Source: Acidimicrobiaceae bacterium
GTDB taxonomy: Bacteria; Actinomycetota; Acidimicrobiia; Acidimicrobiales; Bog-793
Assembly: GCA_003170375.1 (NCBI GenBank)
Contig: PMZN01000084.1
Coordinates: 4,760-11,165 of the forward strand
Direction: 5' to 3'
Length of the DNA: 6,406 nt
Each line of letters opens with the position of its first letter. Position 1 is the first letter of the stretch. Both the position numbers and the translations under genes were made by a program. This document shows, piece by piece, positions 1 to 6,406 of this stretch. The notes under the pieces were generated by a model that was given only the letters and a program-made list of their open reading frames with translations, was not told the origin of the DNA and did no database searches.

Positions 1-360
1 TCCCAGATGGCAGCCGGGTGGATGCGCCGCCTCGCCGGCGACCGTGTTGTCGTCTACTCGGGGGGTTCAGAGCCGGCCTCGGAGATCAACGCCGCCGCCG
101 TTGAGTCCATGGACGAGGTCGGCATCGACATCCGAGCAGAGTTTCCGAAGCCCTGGACCGACGAGGTCGTTCGCGCCGTCGATGTCGTGATCACCATGGG
201 ATGTGGGGACGCGTGCCCCCTCTATCCCGGCAAACGCTACGAAGACTGGGAGCTCAACGATCCTGCAGGGCTTGACATCGAGTCGGTCCGTCCCATCCGA
301 GACGAGATCAGAACGCGCGTCGAAGCGCTCTTGGTGTCGCTCACGGTCTCCGCAGACTGA
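1..360 (+). CDS. arsC: Arsenate reductase ArsC, LMW-PTP fold (5'-truncated)
   Basis: This is the C-terminal 119 residues of a thiol-dependent arsenate reductase, a cytoplasmic enzyme that reduces arsenate to arsenite so it can be exported. The reading frame is already open at base 1 as Ser-Gln-Met-Ala-Ala-Gly. In the family this follows directly on the CxxNxxRSQ phosphate-binding loop, so the catalytic Cys and roughly the first dozen or more residues lie left of the window. The ATG at 7 is internal, not a start. Visible family signatures are SGGSEPASEIN (residues 20-30, where SAGS is more usual), FPKPWTDEVV, TMGCGDACPLYPGKRYEDW with Cys68 and Cys72, and NDPAG with Asp87, the expected general acid of the fold. 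In actinobacteria such enzymes often recycle through mycothiol/mycoredoxin, but nothing here shows which reductant is used. A low-molecular-weight protein tyrosine phosphatase is less likely, because the GCGDACP motif is typical of the arsenate reductases. Confidence 0.9.
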   Translation, partial: SQMAAGWMRRLAGDRVVVYSGGSEPASEINAAAVESMDEVGIDIRAEFPKPWTDEVVRAVDVVITMGCGDACPLYPGKRYEDWELNDPAGLDIESVRPIRDEIRTRVEALLVSLTVSAD

Positions 361-393
361 CCCGATCCGCGCGGGCAGTCCATGTGACCCCCT

Positions 394-407
394 AGGCCCG
401 TGGGCCT
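394..407. repeat. Short perfect inverted repeat after arsC
   Basis: AGGCCC and GGGCCT form a perfect 6-bp inverted repeat separated by two bases, starting 34 bases after the arsC stop. It could be a weak transcription terminator or a protein-binding palindrome. The central gap is too short for an ideal hairpin loop and no clear T-tract follows immediately, so its function is undecided. It overlaps the GTG at 400, which argues mildly against that codon as the next gene's start. Confidence 0.3.
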
Positions 408-450
408 TTCGACCCTGGGTTTTGCGGGAATCGCAGGGCACCATATCGGT

Positions 451-825
451 GTGAGTGCCGTCCTCGCCTACGTTGTCGCCGGGGTCGTAGCCCTGTGGGG
501 AGTGGCCCACGTCCTGCCCACGGCGCGAGTCGTGCACGGCTTCAACGACACCTCCCGCGACAACCGGCTGGTCATCGCCCAGGAGTGGATTGCCGAGGCT
601 ATGACCATGTGGTTCGTCGCTGCCGTCGCCGTCATCGCCGCCGCGTTGGGCGGCTCGCACCAGGTACTCGCGGATTGGGTCTACCGGGCCTCGGCCATCA
701 TGCTCATCGCCCTGGCCGCGCTGACAGCGGTGACGGGGGCGCGCACCGCGGTCATCTTGTTCAAGATCTGTCCGGTTCTACTTGGCGCTTCTGCGGCCCT
801 GCTCCTCGTTGCCAGTTGGGTCTGA
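451..825 (+). CDS. Small four-helix integral membrane protein, unknown function
   Basis: This predicts a 124-residue, very hydrophobic protein that I cannot assign to a named family. Four membrane segments are visible, at about residues 3-22, 49-68, 77-95 and 99-121. The stretch between helices 1 and 2 is hydrophilic, with a PTARVVHGFND segment followed by SRDNRLVIAQEWIAEAMT; its charged and aromatic residues (Asp, Arg, Asn, Glu, Trp) are the likeliest conserved core. The frame is open further upstream to a GTG at 400. I chose the GTG at 451 because helix 1 then begins directly after the start and the extra 17 residues look non-native. Neither start has a convincing Shine-Dalgarno sequence. 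It sits 90 bp after arsC on the same strand, so cotranscription is possible, but it does not resemble known arsenite permeases (ArsB, Acr3), which are much larger. The G/C-biased third positions and coherent membrane topology support a real gene. Confidence 0.7.
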   Translation: MSAVLAYVVAGVVALWGVAHVLPTARVVHGFNDTSRDNRLVIAQEWIAEAMTMWFVAAVAVIAAALGGSHQVLADWVYRASAIMLIALAALTAVTGARTAVILFKICPVLLGASAALLLVASWV

Positions 826-851
826 ACGCGGCATTGACTCCCGGGGCACGG

Positions 852-3160
<2,309 letters not shown>

Positions 3161-3204
3161 ACAGACGGTCACGTGCCCTCCACCGGTCGCGGGCCACCAA
3201 CCGT

Positions 3205-3210
3205 TACCCT
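3205..3210 (+). promoter_or_regulatory. Candidate -10 box upstream of the PASTA kinase gene
   Basis: TACCCT fits TANNNT and lies in the 63-bp gap between the ligA stop and the kinase ATG, ending four bases before an in-frame GTG at 3215 and 13 bases before the ATG at 3224. Its layout (TACC, a T-rich step, then CGTG) resembles that in front of ligA. No -35 element or Shine-Dalgarno sequence is evident. It may allow the kinase to be transcribed separately from ligA. Confidence 0.3.
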
Positions 3211-3223
3211 TTTCGTGATCCCC

Positions 3224-5260
3224 ATGTCGAGCACAGTGGAACAGGTCGGCCGGGTCATTGGCGGCCGCTACCGACTACTCGCCGTGGTCGGTGCCGGCGC
3301 TTCGGCTCAAGTCTTCGCCGCAGACGACACGCGGCTCGGTCGACGCGTCGCAGTCAAGCTCCTTCACCCAGCGCTGGCCGGCGACGCCACCTTCCTTCGG
3401 AAGTTCCAGGCCGAGGCGCGATTGGCCGCCTCGCTGAACCACCGCAACGTCCTGCACGTCTACGACTGGGGCGACGAGGACGGCATTCCCTATCTCGTGC
3501 TCGAGTACCTCGGTGGTGGGAGCTTGCGGTCCTTGCTGGACACCGGTCGCCTGCTCAGCCCGCAACAGGCAGCTGCGATCGGTGCCGAAGCCGCTCACGG
3601 GCTCGCCTACGCCCACCGGCGCGGGCTCGTCCACCGTGACATCAAGCCGGCCAACCTCCTCTTCGACGACGACGGGCGACTTCTCGTGGCGGACTTCGGT
3701 CTCGCCCGCGCGCTCGCCGAGGCGGCTATCACCGAACCGCTCGGCGCCGTCATGGGAACTGCGCGCTATGCCTCGCCCGAGCAGGTCGAGGGCCGCCCTG
3801 TCGACGACCGCACTGACGTGTACTCGCTCGCGCTCACCTTGTACGAGTCGGTTACAGGGCGCGTGCCTTTCGCCGGGGACACGACGGTCGCGACCTTGAT
3901 GGCGCGCGTCGGAGCCGTGCTCCCGGCGGCCCGCGAGCTTGGGCCGCTCGCACCGGTACTGGCACAGGCTGCCATTTCGGAGCCCTTGGCTCGTTTGGAC
4001 GCGGCGGGGCTCGCGTTTGAGCTCGAGACACTACTGCTCGAGCTCGATACTCCTGAGCCGCTTCCGCTCAACAGGACCGATCTCGCGCTGCCCAGCCTGC
4101 CGCTTGGGCTTGATCGGGACCCGACCGAGCGCTTCGGGCTTGCGGGATCGTCCCTGGCACCGGCGGCGCCGGAGGCCCCGCCGCCCCGAGCGCCGTCTCC
4201 TGCTCCGGCGGCTCGAGTCGCGCCTACGCCGTTGACGGAGACCCCTGAGCCCCAGGCCGCGGATCAGGCATCCAGATCGTCCGTGACGTCGCTTCCGACG
4301 GCACTTCCAGGCGTTCGTCGGATCATGCCCGCGCCCGACGCGGTCTTGGCTGAACCCTCGCGGGCCAGGCGCAGGCACCGATGGCTGCCCTGGCTGTTGG
4401 CTGTGTTGTTGCTCGAGCTCGTAGCGGGAGCCGGGGTTGTCGCCGCGTCCCGCCTCGTGTGGAATCACGCCACGGTTCCGCGAGTCGTCGGGCTGCAGGT
4501 CACTGCTGCAGATGCGGTTCTTCGGAAGGCGGGGCTGACGCCAGAGGTCTCGGGCGCGCAGTTCAGCGGGCGTGTCGCCCCCGGTGGGGTCATGTCCCAG
4601 GCTCCTCGCAGCGGTACCCGCGAAAAGACGGCGTCGGTCGTGAAGATGGTGATCTCGGAAGGGCGGCACCCGACCGCGCTGGCGAGTCTTGCAGGGATGA
4701 CCGAGGCGATGGCTGGAGCAGCGATCCGGCGTGCGCACCTCGTGCCTCAGTTCTTCAAGCGGTACAGCGAGACGGTCGCCTTCGGAACGGTCGTGAGCTC
4801 GAATGCGCCGGCTGGCAGCAGGGTGTTCTACGGCGACACGGTCGACTTGGTGATTTCGAAGGGCCCGGAACCCCAACTGATCCCGAGCGATCTGAGCGGC
4901 GGTGTCCTCACTTCGACCCAAGCAGACTCCGTCCTGACGGACCTGCATTTGAAGCCAATAGACGATCAGGAGTACTCGAGCTCGGTTCCTGCCGGCTACG
5001 TCATCAGCACCAAACCAGCATCGGGCGAGACCGTCCCCGGCCACTCGACCGTGCAGGTCTTCGTGTCGGCCGGACCACCTTTTGTGACGGTCCCGTCGCT
5101 GTACGCCGATTCGGCGGCGGTCGCGGAGCAAACGCTCGGCTCGCTCGGTCTCCAGTGGATTCTCTACGGTCCGCCGAGCGCGAACTTCGTGCTGACCCAG
5201 ATCCCGGCGGCAGGAACCTCAGTGAGGGTCGGTACAACAGTCACTATCTACCTGTACTGA
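3224..5260 (+). CDS. Transmembrane Ser/Thr protein kinase with four PASTA repeats
   Basis: From the ATG at 3224 this is a 678-residue Hanks-type kinase. It phosphorylates Ser/Thr on target proteins, and its outer part probably senses cell-wall material, because PASTA repeats in this family bind peptidoglycan fragments. The kinase domain (about residues 14-273) has the Gly loop GAGASAQV (23-30), Lys45 in VAVK, Glu64, HRD with catalytic Asp139, Asn144, DFG (157-159), GTARYASPEQ (178-187) and DVYSLALTLYE (198-208). All catalytic residues are present, so it should be active. A Pro/Ala-rich linker (about 273-378) leads to the basic cluster RARRRHR (380-386) and one membrane helix (387-413), placing the kinase inside. 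Four PASTA repeats follow at about 417-481, 483-548, 549-617 and 619-678, the last ending at the stop. Repeat 2 lacks the usual Val-Pro. In-frame GTGs at 3173 and 3215 are alternative starts; the ATG gives the usual short lead into GGRYRLL. It resembles PknB in layout but lacks PknB's division-gene neighbours. Confidence 0.95.
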   Translation: MSSTVEQVGRVIGGRYRLLAVVGAGASAQVFAADDTRLGRRVAVKLLHPALAGDATFLRKFQAEARLAASLNHRNVLHVYDWGDEDGIPYLVLEYLGGGSLRSLLDTGRLLSPQQAAAIGAEAAHGLAYAHRRGLVHRDIKPANLLFDDDGRLLVADFGLARALAEAAITEPLGAVMGTARYASPEQVEGRPVDDRTDVYSLALTLYESVTGRVPFAGDTTVATLMARVGAVLPAARELGPLAPVLAQAAISEPLARLDAAGLAFELETLLLELDTPEPLPLNRTDLALPSLPLGLDRDPTERFGLAGSSLAPAAPEAPPPRAPSPAPAARVAPTPLTETPEPQAADQASRSSVTSLPTALPGVRRIMPAPDAVLAEPSRARRRHRWLPWLLAVLLLELVAGAGVVAASRLVWNHATVPRVVGLQVTAADAVLRKAGLTPEVSGAQFSGRVAPGGVMSQAPRSGTREKTASVVKMVISEGRHPTALASLAGMTEAMAGAAIRRAHLVPQFFKRYSETVAFGTVVSSNAPAGSRVFYGDTVDLVISKGPEPQLIPSDLSGGVLTSTQADSVLTDLHLKPIDDQEYSSSVPAGYVISTKPASGETVPGHSTVQVFVSAGPPFVTVPSLYADSAAVAEQTLGSLGLQWILYGPPSANFVLTQIPAAGTSVRVGTTVTIYLY

Positions 5261-5303
5261 ACGCAGCAGGTCGGCTGCCTGCACGACAGGGCGGCATGCA
5301 TGT

Positions 5304-5327
5304 GGTGGCGTCCCACTCGACGCCACC
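5304..5327 (+). terminator. Perfect 9-bp-stem hairpin, candidate kinase terminator
   Basis: GGTGGCGTC (5304-5312) and GACGCCACC (5319-5327) are exact reverse complements around a six-base loop, beginning 43 bases after the kinase stop codon. The stem is GC-rich and should fold stably. No run of T follows, so it would be the tail-less kind often proposed in high-GC actinobacteria, or else an mRNA-stabilising structure. Confidence 0.5.
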
Positions 5328-5372
5328 CAGCGTTCCGTTCGGCGCCGCGCGGTGTCCCGTTTGACCACGGGT

Positions 5373-5456
5373 GGTGCGTGCTGCCAACGTGGCGGTGCGC
5401 GCCGCGACTATGGCGGAGCGTGCTTCAAGCAGGGCGGTGTGCGCTGCCAAAAACGA
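5373..5456. repeat. Four tandem imperfect 21-bp repeats
   Basis: Four head-to-tail units of exactly 21 bp occupy 5373-5393, 5394-5414, 5415-5435 and 5436-5456. The first begins GGTGCGTGCTGCC. Counting by eye, units 2 and 3 each match unit 1 at 15 of 21 positions and unit 4 matches at 14. A weaker 22-base relative may precede them (5351-5372). The block lies in the gap upstream of the dehydrogenase gene. The period is two DNA turns and also seven codons, so it could be a set of protein-binding sites or a piece of former coding repeat; nothing here decides between them. Confidence 0.6.
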
Positions 5457-5481
5457 CGTCACCGCCGGCAGGGTCACACGT

Positions 5482-5495
5482 CCCGGTCGACGGGG
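5482..5495. promoter_or_regulatory. Near-palindrome upstream of the dehydrogenase gene
   Basis: The 14 bases consist of CCC and GGG arms flanking a central GTCGAC, with one mismatched G/G pair between arm and core. The site ends 36 bases before the dehydrogenase ATG, a plausible operator position (for example for a TetR-type repressor, common beside lipid-oxidation genes). Short GC-rich palindromes are frequent by chance in such DNA, so this is a weak call. Confidence 0.2.
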
Positions 5496-5515
5496 CGGTC
5501 GCAGGTTTACGAACT

Positions 5516-5524
5516 AAGGAAGGG
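5516..5524 (+). promoter_or_regulatory. Strong ribosome binding site of the dehydrogenase gene
   Basis: AAGGAAGGG, a close match to the anti-Shine-Dalgarno complement, ends seven bases before the ATG at 5532 and fixes that start. It contrasts with the ligA and kinase starts, which have no such site. Confidence 0.75.
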
Positions 5525-5531
5525 CACGGTC

Positions 5532-6406
5532 ATGGGTGCACTCGAAGGCAGGGTTGCGATCATCACCGGTGCGGGCCGCGGGATCGGTCGGGAGCACGCG
5601 CTCTTGTTTGCCGGCGAAGGCGCCAAGGTCGTGGTCAACGATCTCGGATGCGCGGTCAACGGCTCGGGCGACGACCGCACAGCGGCTCAGCGGGTCGTGG
5701 ACGAGATCAAGCAGATGGGCGGCGAGGCGATCGCCAACACCGACGACGTGGCGGACTGGGACGGTGGCCACCACGTGGTGAGCGCCGCGATCGAGGCGTT
5801 CGGGGACCTCCACATACTCGTGAACAACGCCGGCATCATACGCGACCGGGTCCTCGTGAACATGACCGAGGAAGAATGGGACATCGTCATGCACGTCGAC
5901 GTGAACGGCCATTTCGTTCCCACTCGCTGGGCCGCGACCTATTGGCGGGAGCAGTCCAAGGCGGGCCGCAAGGTCAGCGCTGCTGTCGTGAACACTTCTT
6001 CGACTTCCGGGTTGTTGGGCAATCCCGGGCAGTCGAACTACGGGACGGCCAAAGCGGGGATCGCGGCGTTCACCGTGATAGCCGCTCAGGAGCTCTCGCG
6101 TTACGGCGTGCGGGTCAACGCGATCGTGCCGGCTGCCAGGTCCCGGATCACCGAGTCGACCCCTGGCCTGTCCGACATTGTGCAGGCGCCGGCCGACTCA
6201 GGCGTGTTCGATTCCTGGGACCCCGCCAACGTGTCGCCCATCGCCGCCTATCTCGCCAGCGATCTCTGCCCTCTCACCGGGAAGGTCTTCTTTGTCCAAG
6301 GCGGCAAGGTGCAGTACTTCCAGCCCTGGACCCTTGCAGCAGAGATCGACAAGGGTGAACGTTGGACGGTGGACGAGCTGGCTGTCGAGGTGCCCAAGAT
6401 CGTCGG
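5532..6406 (+). CDS. SDR-family (3R)-hydroxyacyl-CoA dehydrogenase-like oxidoreductase (3'-truncated)
   Basis: The frame runs open from the ATG at 5532 to the right edge, giving 291 complete codons of a classical short-chain dehydrogenase. It should oxidise or reduce a hydroxyl/keto group with a nicotinamide cofactor in the cytoplasm. Visible motifs are the Rossmann TGAGRGIG (residues 12-19), VVVNDLG with Asp37 (an acidic residue here favours NAD over NADP), NNAG (98-101), Ser157 in NTSSTSG and the catalytic Tyr170/Lys174 in YGTAK. The NDLG segment, the insert with an extra helix after it, NAGIIRDR, VIVP-like AIVPAARSRITE and a tail past the usual 250-residue SDR end (RWTVDELAVEVPKIV) resemble the dehydrogenase unit of MFE-2 and mycobacterial Hsd4A-like enzymes. 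Those act on (3R)-hydroxyacyl-CoA in fatty-acid or sterol side-chain beta-oxidation. The exact substrate cannot be read from sequence. The strong ribosome binding site supports the start. Whether a hydratase or SCP2 domain follows lies outside the window. Confidence 0.9.
   Translation, partial: MGALEGRVAIITGAGRGIGREHALLFAGEGAKVVVNDLGCAVNGSGDDRTAAQRVVDEIKQMGGEAIANTDDVADWDGGHHVVSAAIEAFGDLHILVNNAGIIRDRVLVNMTEEEWDIVMHVDVNGHFVPTRWAATYWREQSKAGRKVSAAVVNTSSTSGLLGNPGQSNYGTAKAGIAAFTVIAAQELSRYGVRVNAIVPAARSRITESTPGLSDIVQAPADSGVFDSWDPANVSPIAAYLASDLCPLTGKVFFVQGGKVQYFQPWTLAAEIDKGERWTVDELAVEVPKIV

Noticed and set aside
7..9. ATG at 7 as the start of arsC.
   Set aside because: The frame is open to the left edge and the Ser-Gln just before it matches the end of the conserved CxxNxxRSQ loop, so the true start is outside the window.
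400..450. GTG at 400 as the start of the small membrane protein.
   Set aside because: It lies inside the 394-407 inverted repeat, has no ribosome binding site, and adds 17 residues ahead of a helix that begins naturally after the GTG at 451.
3173..3223. GTG at 3173 as the kinase start.
   Set aside because: It is 12 bases after the ligA stop, but the residues it adds are not kinase-like and the candidate -10 box would fall inside the coding region. The ATG at 3224, or the GTG at 3215, fits better.
4031..5131. A 366-codon minus-strand open frame opposite the kinase.
   Set aside because: Its product is Arg-rich and low-complexity, as expected opposite a high-GC gene. The kinase linker, membrane helix and PASTA repeats are coherent on the + strand.
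5244..5477. A 77-codon minus-strand frame with heptad-like AAHTALL, EARSAIV, AARTATL, AARTTRG repeats.
   Set aside because: The heptads follow directly from the 21-bp DNA repeat. The frame overlaps the kinase 3' end, has only a GTG start without a ribosome binding site, and its last third is low-quality sequence. I kept the DNA repeat and not a gene.
5300..6358. A long + strand open frame of 352 codons.
   Set aside because: It is an Arg/Gly-rich out-of-frame shadow of the dehydrogenase gene, which has clear SDR motifs and a ribosome binding site in another frame.

Overview
The window is GC-rich throughout, with strongly G/C-biased third codon positions and frequent GTG starts. The products are of an actinobacterial type. 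The style of the PASTA kinase, and starts without a Shine-Dalgarno sequence just downstream of TANNNT boxes, suggest an Actinomycetota genome, possibly Acidimicrobiia. That placement is an inference from sequence style, not a measured result. All five intact or edge-truncated genes lie on the + strand.

Left part (1-825): the 3' part of an ArsC-type arsenate reductase of the low-molecular-weight phosphatase fold runs in from the left edge. A small unrecognised four-helix membrane protein (451-825) follows. A short inverted repeat (394-407) lies between them.

Gap (826-1120): no intact gene. The minus strand carries two stretches in different frames that read like decayed coding sequence. One ends in a motif resembling the C-terminus of IS3-family transposases.

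Centre (1121-5260): a complete NAD+-dependent DNA ligase (ligA) is followed after a 63-bp gap by a complete membrane-anchored Ser/Thr protein kinase with four extracellular PASTA repeats. Both starts lack a Shine-Dalgarno sequence and both have a TACC-type -10-like box a few bases upstream, so each may have its own leaderless promoter.

Right part (5261-6406): a 271-bp gap holds a perfect 9-bp-stem hairpin (candidate kinase terminator), four tandem imperfect 21-bp repeats, a near-palindrome, and a strong ribosome binding site. After these comes a short-chain dehydrogenase that leaves the window unfinished. Its sequence resembles the (3R)-hydroxyacyl-CoA dehydrogenase unit of MFE-2 and Hsd4A-like enzymes, suggesting acyl-CoA or sterol side-chain oxidation.

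The genes do not form one evident pathway. They look like neighbouring chromosomal housekeeping and metabolic units: arsenic detoxification, DNA replication and repair, envelope signalling and lipid oxidation. I found no clear novel system. The parts that annotation does not explain are the two intergenic regions.
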